Below are positions 31,919 through 42,914 of a stretch of 64,000 bases of DNA, piece by piece (position 1 is the stretch's first letter; each line of letters starts with the position of its first letter). Where the stretch lies: NCBI GenBank assembly GCA_963210315.1, contig OY723290.1:1550001-1614000 (forward strand), written 5' to 3'. The position numbers were made by a program, and so were the translations under genes. The notes beneath the pieces are model-generated. The model did not search any database, was not told the origin of the DNA, and worked only from the letters and a program-made list of their open reading frames with translations. This stretch comes from Rhynchopus euleeides (Eukaryota > Euglenozoa > Diplonemea > Diplonemida > Diplonemidae).

Positions 31919-34444
31919 ATGCCCCGCCCAATGGGGGTCGCTGATGAATCACAGCGCGAGGAAGCGTTCATTGCGGATGAGTCGATAGTTGCCGAGGCAC
32001 TCGATGATGATGACGACGACGTGTCGGAGCGTCCCATCGGATCGGATGACGACCTGCTGTTTGAATACAACGTCTTGAAGAAGCGCATCATCGAGGAAGC
32101 GAGTGTGGCGAAGCAGCATAAAGACAAAGTGTACTTCCTGCTCGTCAAGCTGAAGGCGAAGGACGAGCAGCTGCTCGGCCTGCGAGAGAACCTGCGGAGG
32201 CGCAGCAAGGAGCTGAGCGACTGCCAGGATGAGGTCACTGCGCTTGGGGAGAAGTGTGATCAGCTCAACAAGAAGCTTGCCCTGATGAAGACGCACCAGA
32301 TGCAGCTGGAGTATGAGAAGTATCAGCTGCAGAATACACAGAGCGAGCGCACTGGCAGCGGGGGTGGCGAGACGAGCGAAGAGGCGCACAGCCGTGGCGT
32401 TGAGAAGGCCAAGATGCTGCTCGCCCACCAGCTCTTCAAGCAGCAGGCAGACCGGCGCATCGATGTCCTGCAGAAGTCGAACAAACAGATGCGGAGGACC
32501 ATGGAGCGCCGCCTCCAGCAGCTGGAGGGGACGTGCATGGAATACGAAGACGAGTACGCTGCAGACACTCTGCACTCACTCATGAACACTCTGAAGCAGG
32601 GGCGTTACCAGCAATACAAAGAAGCCCGCACCAACCTGGGTCGCGATCTTCGCTTCAACGAGCGCATTCAGATCAAAGCGCCTGATGACTCCCACGTGCT
32701 GGCCCTGCTGGAGAGGTCGTCCTACGCACCACTGCTGACGCAGTGCCGCGAGGAGATCGGCGACTCCGCCAAGGAGCTGAAGCAGCTGGGCGATCGCACC
32801 ATGCAGACGCTGTGGCTGCTGTTCAACGAGAAGTCGTCGCAGCTCGCGGGCGGCGGGGCACGCCCAACACAGCGCCCATTCCGCAAGATCTTTGAAGAGT
32901 TCTACAAGACGGTGGAGCAGACCCTGATACGCTCCAAAGTATGCCGACTGTTGGGCCCGCTTTTGTTTTTTTACGCACACGACCTTCGCGCGGAAAGTGT
33001 CATTCAGCTCAGCCAAACGTGCTCTACACACCACCCCCTTCATCAAGCAAGTGGGTTTGTAAGTGTGTGGAAGCGTCAACGCATCAAACGAAGTATAGAG
33101 GAAGACGGTTCCTCCCCCCTGCCGTACACATACGGCATGCCACACCGCACCACATTCCCACCCCCGCAGCAAACAATCGCAGAGTTCTCACGGAAGATCA
33201 ACGGCTTCACAAAAGCGATGCTCTCCAGAGAGCGCGAGGTATGCACCCGGCCGCAGGACCCGCTCAGCACCCCTCCCCTCTCCCCCCCTCCTCCTCCGCC
33301 GCACCACATGCCCCACCTGGCTACATCGCACCCTCTTGCCGACAGGTCGCGGAGCAGATCAGGAGGACGCGCTTCAGCACGATCGACGCGGAGGTGCAGG
33401 TGGAGGTACGCCCCGACACCCCGAAGGAGGTGTACGACCTGCGGGGCGAGGTGGCTGCCTACCAGCGCCGCCTGAAGGAGCTCAACAAGGAGACGGCGGA
33501 GAAGGAGCACCGCATGGAGCTGCGCGCCTCCAAGGCGGAGTCGAACCTGGAGTACATCCAGCGGCACATCCTCAAGCTGCACAGGTCGCTCTTCACCACG
33601 CTGCACCTTGTCTACAAACACCGCTACCGGTGGACCACGCGCCTGCCCGACCCCATGCGGACCCTCCGCATCCCGGAGGCGAAGGAGCGGGAGAAGGCGT
33701 TAGAGGTCGGCTTCAATATGAAGCTCGGCGACCTCCTGCAGGCTGACCGGGTGTATATGGAGACGTTTGGCAACTACATGGTATCCGATGAGTTCGGCGC
33801 CAACGCTGTGGTGGATCAGGGCGCGCAGACCCGCTCGATGCGAAGAAAGTCGTTTGGAGGCTTCTCTGTCCTGGAGAGGGCAGAGCCCCCCAGGCATGAG
33901 GATCCGCATGGAGGCACGATTGCGAAGCTTCCGAAGGCGCCCCTCGTATCGAAGGACCCTCTTGGGGGGCCGCGGCTTCGGCGTATCAGCGATGTGGGTG
34001 CTGACACCGTGTCATCACATGGAGATGACGATCATGATGAGGAGAGCAGAGCGGGTGGCAGTGCATGCCCCGTGCGTCCCAGCCGTAGGGCAGGGTCGAG
34101 CAGCACTCTCGGGCAGCAGCAGCAGCAGCCCTCGCAGCTCAGCAGCCTGCCGTCATTTGCGCAGCCGATAGGCAGGCTCAAGGCGCGATCTGTTGTCGAT
34201 AAGCCGTGCTACTTCACAACCCTTCCAACCGATGACGACCCATCAGCGACACAGGTGTGGCCCTGGGTGAGTGGGGGGGGGGGGGGAATGTGGGCCTGCC
34301 TGTTCTCTGTGTTTTATATTTTCGCCTCCGGCGCTCGTTTTTGGTGCGCTGTTCACATTGTTATATCACAACATCACATGTCAGGTGCAGCCGACCTTCA
34401 TGATGAGCCAGATGCGCAAAAGAGCTGATGGGATGAAACACTGA
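31919..34444 (+). CDS. Large coiled-coil protein, unknown family
   Basis: Family not recognised. Four exons (31919-32938, 33170-33238, 33346-34266, 34385-34444) give 689 residues. The first intron (231 nt, GTATGC to CCGCAG) is a multiple of three without stops, so it could be read through. The other two introns shift frame, and exons 3 and 4 resume coding-like sequence. The N-terminus is acidic (DDDDDD near residue 27). Residues about 45-210 form a coiled coil (NVLKKRIIEEASVAKQHKDK onward) broken by a Gly/Ser loop, and more helix follows to about 340. Exon 3 has another coiled coil (RGEVAAYQRRLKELNKETAE), then a basic aromatic stretch (LHLVYKHRYRWTTRLPDPMR) and a disordered Ser/Gln tail. The short last exon encodes VQPTFMMSQMRKRADGMKH. 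The last donor is GTGAGT, the only one not starting GTATG; a GTGTGG 12 nt upstream is the alternative. Cytoskeletal role is inference. Confidence 0.7.
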
Positions 34445-35213
34445 GCTGACCGATCCAGCTGGGTGGCATTGTGACGCCTCCTTTCGTCGTCTCGTGCTGT
34501 TTGGAATTTGTCTTGGCGACGCATGGGTGGAGGGTGAACCCATGTGATTTCCACCCGGATAAGCTCCTGAGTTCTGTAGTGTCCCGCCTAACTTTCTTTG
34601 AGAATGGGGGGGGGGGAGAGGCGGTGTGTGTGTGTCGTGGGGGTTCTTTGTCATGTTTTTTTTGCTTGATCTGCTGTTCGTTGCATTCGGCTCTCGCCCG
34701 CCCCCCCTCCGGTGATAGCGCCCTTCCCCACAGTGGCATCAGCCACCGAGCCCCCTTCAGCCCCCCTACCCGTCAGGGCATGTCATCGCAGTGTCCTTTT
34801 CAGGCCACTAACCAGGAGTCACCGCTGCAAGAGCACCCTGCACCCAACTCCTCAACGCGTGTGATGCCAGCACCGCACTTCCGTGCTGTGTGCGAGCTGC
34901 CGCTTCCTCCTGACCATGGTCCTCACGACGAAGGTGATCCCTCTCTGCCCACGTCTGGTTTTGGCGCGTATCAGTGGTGTGAGAATTCTTTGCAGTAACC
35001 CAGTTCCTGCCCCGAGCAATGAACCCCTCGGATAAACTCCCCCCATCCCACCCCACAACCCCCCCCCCCCCCCGTGCCTGTGGTGCCGCTGCATGGCGAC
35101 AGGGTAACGGCCATCGCAGATGCACCAGGAAGGCGGAAAAAACAACCTTCCTTCCCGCTTCCACCCCCCCCCCTCCTCCCCCCCCCCCCAATGTGCGGAT
35201 CCAGACCAGGCAT
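34445..35213. other. Intergenic region, no gene seen
   Basis: This is the 3' flank with G tracts near 34604-34615 and C tracts near 35057-35073 and 35164-35190. The frame 34471-34998 lacks any domain. Confidence 0.45.
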
Positions 35214-35440
35214 GTCGCTAAGCGTCGACCGTCGACCCAGTGATTTTGGGTTTCCCCCCCCATAAAAAAGCGTCGACCCAGCGTCGACCCAGTGGAACTG
35301 GGTTGCCATTCAAGCCTGGACCAAGCGTCAACCCATTCCGGGTCGACGCTAACCTAGCGTTGACCCGGTTCCACTGGGTCGACGCTCACCAAGCGTCGAC
35401 CAAGCGTCAACCCACTTTCACTGGGTCGACGTCGAAGAGA
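35214..35440. repeat. Cluster of GCGTCGACCCA 11-mers in both orientations
   Basis: About ten copies of AGCGTCRACCCA or its complement occur within 230 bp, joined by related words (CAGTGGAACTGGGT, GGTTCCACTGGGTC). A further copy, GAGCGTCAACCCACC, lies alone near 35942. Alternating orientation allows several nested hairpins. It may be a binding-site array or the inner part of a small element running to 35960. Confidence 0.6.
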
Positions 35441-35454
35441 GTATGGTTTTGCAG

Positions 35455-35518
35455 GAACAGATGCTCACTACCGTGGCCTCCGGCGGCTGGGGGGCTCCGC
35501 CCCCCAGACCCCCCTGTA
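35455..35518 (+). repeat. GC-rich palindromic interspersed repeat, copy 5
   Basis: GAACAGATGCTCACTACCGT, then the conserved GGCCTCCGGCGGC core and a perfect central hairpin. The right flank CAGGTCAGGAATCCAAC is the complement of the flank between copies 3 and 4. Confidence 0.8.
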
Positions 35519-35606
35519 TAGCGTGTGCACACAGGTCAGGAATCCAACAGCTCCAGTAGCCTCAGGAGGACGCAGCCAACTCACACAGAATCTGTACGCC
35601 CACAAT

Positions 35607-35668
35607 GAACAGATGTTCACTACCGTGGCCTCCGGCGGCTGGGGGGCTCCGACCCCCAAACCCCCCAT
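35607..35668 (+). repeat. GC-rich palindromic interspersed repeat, copy 6
   Basis: Same orientation as copy 5 and 152 bp downstream. The hairpin arm is changed to GACCCCCAAACCCCCC, weakening the pairing. Confidence 0.8.
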
Positions 35669-37156
35669 CTCGCGTGCCCGTCTAGTAACCAAGTCCTTGC
35701 GCTTCAACGGCCGTGGCATATCAGGGGGTAAATCATGGTCCCGAAAGCCATTTTTTGGGTTTCTTCCGGCACCCGAGGATGGCGCGAGCGGGAGAGGAAC
35801 CACGGAAGGAACCCAGCGCCTCACACCGTGCCCACCTAGCGGTCCACCGACGGGAAAATTAGGCAACAACACGAGCGCGCGCGAAGCGCGCGCGAGAAAA
35901 ATTGACCCCTAGTGTTTCCCCCTGATCCCCCCCCAAAACAGGAGCGTCAACCCACCAAATCTCCATAATCGAAAAGTTAGCGACAGGCCTGGATCCAGAC
36001 TTTCTTCTTAGGGTGCGAAGTGTTGATCCTAGCTAAGATCCTTCCCTGCCCCGTGGTGCTGTGCAGATCTGTCGGTTTCTCGGCGCCACGCCACAACGCT
36101 CTCCCCCCCTGCCCCCTGCCCCCGTCGTTTGTTTTTCTTAATCTGAACTGAAGTGGTTCGCTCCTGCCTCTGAGGCTGGGGGGTCGCGGGAGAACCGGGT
36201 GTCGCGCAAGGTTTTCTTGCGTTGAAGTAGTGTGGGCTGGCCGGTGTTTTGTCCCATTGGTGCGCCACACTGCGACAACTAAAATATATCGTTAATAGTG
36301 ACCCACCTGGTCATGCCCGCGCAACGTTGTCAAGAGGCTAAGCTAAGACCAAACTATCGCACGTGTGATGTGCGGCAGTGAATTTCGCCCCCCCCCCCCT
36401 CCAACGGGTTTGCGCTGAACAGGCAGAGTCCGCTAAGTTTGGTGGTGTGTGGGGGAACAGTGGTGCAGTGATTTTTGACTCGGAACGAAGCACTCCTCCA
36501 CACATCTTTCCCAGGATGCGTGGGGGTGCTTCGGCCTGCTTCTGTGAACTGCCACACCTTCAGGGCAGCGGGGACAAAATCGCTGCCCACCCACCACCAG
36601 CTCGGCTTGTTCCGCACTGCAAGATCTGGGAAAGGATCCGGCGTTTCATTCATGTGTCTTACCCTGTGGTGGGATGAAGAAGGGAGGACTTCATCCCCAC
36701 GAGCTCGGCCTGCTGCCCCCTTGTGTGGCGCTTGAAGCGGCCAACACACCCTCCCACGCTTGCTGCCCTGTGCCCATGGCGGTGGCGGTGCGGTGGCGGG
36801 TTTTCTTTTCTCAGTCAGTCAGCAGTTCTCCTTGCCATCCGTCTTCCTGTCTGCCTGCCCTCCGCCCTGAGTGGAAGCAGGCCACATCCGCTAGAGCCCT
36901 GCCCAGGGTGAAGCCCCCGCCCCCACTGCCAAAGCGGGGTTGGCAACAGGGGGGGCTGATCCCTTGTGTGCGTGGAGTGCAGTGCAGCAGCCTAACCCGC
37001 CTTCCTGACCCCCCCCCCCCTTCCCGTCTTTTTTGCATTTGGTGTGTTTCGTGGTGAAGTGTGGATGCGTTGGGTGTCGTGCTGCAGGAAACGCTTCAAT
37101 GCTTGTAGAGGTCTACACCCACCGCCACCATTGACAGAGAGAGGGAGTGTTCAACG
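35669..37156. other. Intergenic region with one GCGC hairpin
   Basis: A perfect hairpin with 8-nt GCGCGCGC arms around GAA lies at 35875-35893. The rest has C tracts near 36391-36401 and 37010-37021 and no supported gene. Frames on the minus strand near 36354-36749 show no domain. Confidence 0.45.
35875..35893. repeat. GCGC hairpin with GAA loop
   Basis: Eight-nt GCGCGCGC arms flank GAA, which is TTC on the other strand, matching the loop of the other perfect hairpins in the window. Confidence 0.65.
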
Positions 37157-38756
37157 ATGTCTGCCTCCTTCCCCGACCACGCCACGCACGACGAGAAGGT
37201 ATGTGTTGCTTCAGTGTAGGGTGTGTCCACCCTGTGTGTCTCACAGGTGCGTCGGCTGTTTGATGACTTCGATGTGCGCAAGGTGCGGTCGCTGGATTCG
37301 GAGTCGTTCTCCGCCGCGTTCCGGAGGCTGAATGTGGGGTTCAGCTCTGCCACTGTGCAGGATCTGTTTGAGAAGGCGGACGCGAACCAGGACCGGCAGA
37401 TCTCGTTTGCGGAGTTCCAGCGGTTCGGGGAGCTGTACCCCACCATGATCGACTGTGTGTACTACCGTGCGAAGGACTACTGGACGGAAGTGGCACAGAA
37501 GGACGCAATCGAGGAGGCGAAGCGTCTTCTGGACGAGCTGCGGAGCCGGGAGGCGGCGGCACGTGCAGCACACGCACAGGCGCAGCAGGACACAGACGCT
37601 GCAGACCACAAGCTGCAGTCGCAGCTGCAGGTTGTTGCCGACGCGCAGGCACGTGAGGCTGCTGCCAAGGTATGTTGTCTGTCTGTTTGTTGAATGGTTT
37701 GAATGGTGTTTGGATGGTTCTTCACAAACAAGAGTCCAGCCAGCACCCATCAAGCACCTCATGGCAACAACACCCACCCCAACACACGCACAGGCTGCCC
37801 TGGAAGCAGCGCACGACGACACGGAGCGTGCACGCCAGGAGCTGCGGGAGCGGATGGCGGAGCTGAACCGTGCCAAGGACCGGGAACGCCAGCGCCAGAT
37901 CGAGCTTGCGGAGGCACAGCGTGCGGTGGAGGTTGCGGCACGGCGTCTGCAGTCGCAGGAGCAGGAGGTGGCGAAGGCGGAGGAGCGTCTGCGCGAGATC
38001 GAGCGGCTGCTGGCCGACCAGCACCGTGAGGTGGAGATGCAGCGCAACGCGGCGGAGCGGTGCCGCGGGGAGCTTGCGCAGGCACAGGCTCGCGAGCAGG
38101 ATGCGGCGATGGGCGAGAACGAGGCACGGCGTGAGGTGCACCTGGCAGGCGACCGTGCCGCGGATGCTGAGGCAGAGGTGGCGGCACGCCAGGAGCGGGA
38201 GCGCGGGATGGCGGCAGCACTGCGCGACGCAGCAAACGACGTGGCGCGGCAGCTGGCACAGCGCGACGCAGACCAGCGCGACCTGCTTGCAGCAAAGGAG
38301 CGCGAGGCCCAGCGCAAGGTGGAGGAGGTGAACGCCGGGCAGGCTGTGGACCAGCAGGAGCGCACCGTGGCGCAGCTGGAGCAGGAGAACGTCGACTTCA
38401 ACGCACGCCGCCAGCAGGTCGACGAGGAGGAGAAGCCGCTGCTGGAGCAGGAGGTCCGCCTCCGCGAGCAGCGCGACAGCCTCGAGTCCAAGGAGCAGAA
38501 GCTCCGCACTGACTTCCAGACCTTCACCGGCCGCAACACACGGGGCAGCCCTGCCCGCGGGGCCATTGGCATGGGCATGGGCAACGTCTCCCCCAGCCTC
38601 CACAGCGCCTCCATGGCACCCGCACCCGCACCTGCCCTGCCGCAGGCCGTCACCACCACCACCACCGGCCTGCACCACTCCCACTCCTACTCGCACCAGG
38701 TCTCTGGTGCCACGCGCCTGTCTTACGACGCAGGCGCTGGCTACCCTCAGTACTGA
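37157..38756 (+). CDS. EF-hand/coiled-coil cytoskeletal-type protein, copy B
   Basis: Paralogue of the gene at 29601. Three exons (37157-37198, 37247-37669, 37794-38756) give 475 residues. Exon 2 differs from copy A by about three residues (for example NVGF for NIGF, EKAD for EKSD), and the rod part of exon 3 is also nearly the same. The first intron (48 nt) is identical in both copies. Two ends are different: the first residues (MSASFPDHATHDEK against MSQKAVWSDHATHDEK) and the tail after the shared QTFTGR. Here the tail is about 75 residues, rich in Ala, Pro, Thr and His-Ser, ending DAGAGYPQY. The single canonical Ca2+ loop DANQDRQISFAEF is kept. Sharp borders between near-identical core and unrelated ends suggest gene conversion of the core. 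Confidence 0.82.
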
Positions 38757-40794
38757 GGTGCCCCTCCACCCCTGCTGCCTTCCAGCACCAGGCCTGCCTA
38801 GGCCCAGCTGATCTCTGCAATCCTCTCACCCCCGCACTGCTCCTGCCGGCTGGTCTCAACTGTAAAAGGCTGTAAAGCTTCGTGTCTTTGATCTCAGCTG
38901 CGTCCTCTCGAGTCCAGACCCCCTCAGGTAGCAGCACAGTCTTTCCATTTCTCCTACCCAGCATGCGCCACGGCCCGTGGTTGAATCCACGGGGGGTGGG
39001 GGTTGCGTTGGGGCTGGACCCGTAGGGCCCGGCCCCCCAGCCTTCGGCACTGCCAGCAACGCTCGTTGAGGCGCTCATTGTTGGGCGAACCATGTCTTCC
39101 TTCCCTGTCTCCCCGATTCCCCCCTTCCCGTTCCTCTGTGCAAGCGGTGCCTCGTGAAGATTCTTTTCTTGAAGACAAGTGCTCTTGGAAAAAAAATCTT
39201 TGCAGTCCGGGTCGCTGCTTGTCTCTGAATCACCCCCCACTCTAGATCTTGATGGAGCTGCGTGTCTTAGGCTCTGGGGACCCGTGTCTCGACGCTCTCG
39301 CTGCAAAGTCAACACAACGCGAGCAGACACCTCTGGCGGAATAACTCAAAGCCATACCCATACAGAATGCACCGCAGCTCCAGCTCCTTTTTTTATACCG
39401 GCAAGAGGGGGGGGGGGAACGCTGCCAAAGGGCAAAAGGTTTTAGCAAGCCTTTCTGCGGCCGCATTTCAAAGGAAGCCGAAATATTAAGGCCCACTGCT
39501 CCCCTCGCCGCCCCCCCCCCCCCCTCCCCTCTCATCCTCCTCGTCCCTTGCATTGCTTTGCTTCCTATGTCCCCCCAAAATAATGTCGTTGGATTCGTAG
39601 TGCCCCAGTCCCCCAAAAAATGTATCGGAGGGTGTCCTGTCTGTCTTGATCTCTCTTTTGACCAAAAGGATGTCTGGCGTGATGCCGAGGTCGCGAAATA
39701 TTGTCTCACACGCCAGAGCCTTTTGTCGTCGACAGACCAGTTAAAAAAATGTACGGTGCAGTAGGCGGCGCATGCAGGGGGGGAGGTGCACTGCCCAGCC
39801 GATATCTCCTCTGTGATGTCAGTTTTGCAGCGCCTTGCCTTTGCACATCCTCCTCCCCCCCGCAGACACGCCCTCACCCACCCCACGCCCAGACGTGCCG
39901 AGCTCTGTCTTCCCTGTCCCCCTTTTCATGTCCCCTGCCTCCCCTGATAAACCCTTTGTACACCTGTTCTCTTTATCCCCCCTCCCCCTGGGGTTCATTG
40001 CGTATCCCCTGTGCTCCCCACTTCATCGGACGGGGGGCGGTATTCAAGGTGGGTTGTGCAGTGTGATTGTGGTTGTGGTTGTGGAAAGGCATCAGTCCAA
40101 AATATATCCAGAGGAAGAGAACAGTGCGGGTACCTCCGTTTCCGTGGGGTATTCACACTTAAAGCATACGATAGGAGATGGAGAGCAAAACACAAGTCAA
40201 CAACTGACTCTCTCTTCCAGCAAGAAGATGCCATTTTCCCCTCCCTCCCCGTGGCTCTACCCTGGAGAGCGGGGCGCTACACCCACACATCAACGCATAT
40301 TATCCGCTTGTGTCTCACCGGCTTCCGTTGTCTCTCTCTCCCTCCCCTTTTAGACGTGGGAAACAAATGAGTGGCGTCGCCAAAAACAGGCGATCCGACC
40401 TCCCATACGCGCGTGGCTGCTATTGGGTGGTCGGGTGTGTTGTGTGTACCCAGAGCCCCCGCCCAGCAAAGGGCTTCTGTTGTTGTAAAGATTGGAAAAA
40501 AATTCCATTTTTCAACGGGGCTTTCCGTGATGCTCCCCACCACCCCGCCCCAACCCCCAGTACCCCCTGATGTTGTCTGGCATGCCAGCCTGTGAAACCG
40601 TATGTTGCGAGCGTGCCTGATTATGACTGTCTGTGATCCGGAAATGCAGCTTACCACACCCCACATCTCACCTCACACACACAGGCTTGGGTTGGCAAGG
40701 CAAGGCATACACAGAGCAAGAGGCAGCAAACCTGCAAGGAGCTGAGTCTCTTTGCTGCCTGCGACCTGAGCCCGTTACACAACACGCACAGTAT
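38757..40794. other. Intergenic region, no gene seen
   Basis: Homopolymer tracts occur (G near 39407-39419, C near 39511-39526), with no frame bearing a domain. CTCACACACACAG at 40684 precedes the next gene; the first ATG after it is at 40795. Confidence 0.45.
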
Positions 40795-41964
40795 ATGCAC
40801 TACGCCCAGCGGGCGTATGAGAGGGCCGATGGCGGGGGTGGGGGTGTGGTGTCGTATCAGCAGTCTCTGCTGCACATCGAGCTAGACCGGAAGGAGCATG
40901 AGTGTGCGGCGTTGCACCGTGAGGTGGACCAGCTGCGGGAGGAGTGGGGTGCCGAGCGGCGCCAGCGCGAGGAGTTGGTGATCAGCGAGGTGGACAGAAG
41001 CGAGCGCCTGGAGCGGGAGCTGCGGCGTGCGCTGAAGCTGAATGCGAGGCTTGTGACGCAGGCAACCCGTGTTGCGCGGCAGCGCACCAGCCTGACGTAC
41101 ATCTGGTACCTCGCCCCCTACTACCGGAAGCTCTTTTTCTACGCGGCGTGCAGGCGGGGTGCGGCGCCGGCGCCGGCCTCCGCACCCCAGCAGCCGCCCC
41201 GGCATCGCGGCCCTTCGCCACTGCAGGGTGTGCGGATGCACAGCGAGGGTGTGCACCATGCAGGGCCTGCGAGGCGTGAACCGACTCCGCCTGCAACCGC
41301 ACCGGTTCAACGTCCGGTGCAGGATGCACATGTGCTGCATCAAGTGTACGAGCCGCAGCCGCAGCAGCAGCCGCCACAGCAGCAACAGCAACAGCAGCAC
41401 CAGCAGCAGCAACACCACGTGGCAGAGCCGCAGCATGTTCATGGGATGCACGATGCACACGAGGCAGTGGCAGTGCAGCCAGGGCAGGGTCGGGCTGTGT
41501 CGCACTCGCAGCAGCCGGCCCGCTCTGCCCGCACCTCCGAGCCCTCACCTGCGTCTGCGGTGCTCATCACGTCGCAGTCGCCTGTGGAGGTGCCGCCCCC
41601 TCTGTTCCGCCCTGACTTCTACAGCCAGCGCAGCCAGTCCACATCGCCCTCGCCGGTGCCCATGTTTGCCGACGACGACGCTTGCGACTTCCTCGGCGAC
41701 GCACTCGAGGCCAAGCCCAGCACCTCTGGGCAGGGCCCCCTGTACCCGGCAGACCCAGGGCGGGGTGCTGGGGGGGACCACATCCCGATGCGAAGGGTCC
41801 CCTCCTCGCTGTCCTCCGGCTCCATGGGCCCGGGTGGCGGCAGGTTTGTAAGCGTCGCCCTGCGACATATGAGCGGGGTGCAGGAGCGCCAGGAGAAGGC
41901 ACGTGCGTCCTCCGTGACCTCAACAACATCGTCCATGACGGACTCCGTGCGGTGGGCACGTTAA
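40795..41964 (+). CDS. Coiled-coil protein with Gln/His-rich low-complexity region
   Basis: Family not recognised. The single exon gives 389 residues from 40795, the first ATG after a probable acceptor at 40684; the frame is open upstream to 40633. Residues about 20-90 are a coiled coil (ELDRKEHECAALHREVDQLR and RSERLERELRRALKLNARLV). A basic aromatic stretch SLTYIWYLAPYYRKLFFYAA follows at about 102-121. It is not a clear membrane segment because it holds charged residues. Then come Pro/Ala-rich sequence, a polyGln/His region from CAG/CAC repeats (about 180-215), and a Ser/Pro-rich tail. A structural or scaffold role is possible but unproven. It sits directly upstream of the duplicated segment and is itself single-copy here. 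Confidence 0.65.
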   Translation: MHYAQRAYERADGGGGGVVSYQQSLLHIELDRKEHECAALHREVDQLREEWGAERRQREELVISEVDRSERLERELRRALKLNARLVTQATRVARQRTSLTYIWYLAPYYRKLFFYAACRRGAAPAPASAPQQPPRHRGPSPLQGVRMHSEGVHHAGPARREPTPPATAPVQRPVQDAHVLHQVYEPQPQQQPPQQQQQQQHQQQQHHVAEPQHVHGMHDAHEAVAVQPGQGRAVSHSQQPARSARTSEPSPASAVLITSQSPVEVPPPLFRPDFYSQRSQSTSPSPVPMFADDDACDFLGDALEAKPSTSGQGPLYPADPGRGAGGDHIPMRRVPSSLSSGSMGPGGGRFVSVALRHMSGVQERQEKARASSVTSTTSSMTDSVRWAR

Positions 41965-42392
41965 GCCTGTTCACTAGATGTAGTTTTGGCGAGTCTAGAG
42001 CCTAGAGTGGTACTCGTCTGATGCAGGCAGTGTAAGTAGGAGTGTAAGTCAGAGCAGTAAGGCCCCCCGCCCCCCCCGACATGCGGCATTAGTCCCTGTG
42101 CTTGGTGTCCCGAGAGTATTGGGCACAATTGCCAGAAGTGTGAAGATGCCTTGTTTGTGTGCTATGGGGGTCGGGCATGCACTGTGCATGAGGCAGGGCC
42201 TCGCGGAGGCTGCCTCACGACCATCTTTTTCAGAAGGCTTTGTGCACGCCACTGCCCTGCTCGTTCCGGGCATCAGGGTTGCGGTTGTCGCCACCATAAA
42301 TGGACTGCTTGTGTAGTGTATCATGGGGCAGCCCTCCCATCCTCCCGCACACGCAACGCCCTGCAGCAACAACACAAGAACAAGCCGTGCCA
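41965..42392. other. Upstream region of the duplicated secreted-protein gene
   Basis: No gene is seen. The duplication begins at 42331. GCCCTGCAG at 42366 is a likely leader acceptor 26 nt before the ATG and is kept in the second copy. Confidence 0.45.
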
Positions 42393-42914
42393 ATGGCGAT
42401 GATCCGCTGTGCCGTGCTCCTCCTGGGGGCTGTGTGCGTCTCGGCAGAGCGCAAGCACCCTGGGCACAAGACTGCCCTGCAGGAGAGGGATGGGTTCACC
42501 CAGTCGGAGGAGCTGCTGGTGCAGGAGGCCAAGTTCATTGACGCCCTGTACGGCAGGAACGGGAGGGACAACAACTACCTGGACTTCCTCGTGTACGACG
42601 CAAGCGAGTACGCAACCACCTTCGCCAGGAAGATCTCGGGTGTGCTGACCAGCAGGAGCCAGCAGAAGGACGCTCTGCGTTACTGCGTGTTCCAGACGAA
42701 GGGTGCCTACGGCGAGCACTTCAGCAACCAGAAGGCGTGGGAGCTGGCTGGCCTGATGACCACGCGCCTGCGCAAGGCGTCCTACATCACGAAGATCGAG
42801 CGCCTCGAGGGTGAGGCCCTGTTCGCGTGGGAGATCATCTCTGCCCCCTGCGGGATGGCCATCCACGACAACACCGGTAAGGTGATCGTGATCCAGGGCT
42901 TCGGCGTCGACTAA
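42393..42914 (+). CDS. Small secreted protein of unknown family, copy A
   Basis: The single exon encodes 173 residues. MAMIRCAVLLLGAVCVSA is a clear signal peptide with likely cleavage before ERKHPGHK. The mature part (about 155 residues) is soluble and mixed alpha/beta: a helical LVQEAKFIDALYGRNGRD, then YLDFLVYDASEYATTFARKI, a Lys/Arg-rich middle, and a compact C-terminus (SAPCGMAIHDNTGKVIVIQG) typical of a folded domain. Two Cys are in the mature part (RYCVF and APCGM), so one disulfide is possible. I know no family with this pattern. The copy at 47812 encodes the identical protein, with only silent differences seen. Confidence 0.8.
   Translation: MAMIRCAVLLLGAVCVSAERKHPGHKTALQERDGFTQSEELLVQEAKFIDALYGRNGRDNNYLDFLVYDASEYATTFARKISGVLTSRSQQKDALRYCVFQTKGAYGEHFSNQKAWELAGLMTTRLRKASYITKIERLEGEALFAWEIISAPCGMAIHDNTGKVIVIQGFGVD

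Noticed and set aside
35214-35960. A complete transposable element bounded by GCGTCAACCCA words
   Set aside because: The outer words are in direct, not inverted, orientation and no target-site repeat is visible, so only the word cluster is reported.
37241-38665. 474-codon minus-strand frame over the EF-hand gene
   Set aside because: It is antisense to a well-supported coiled-coil exon, low complexity (Ser/Arg/Cys), and crosses introns.
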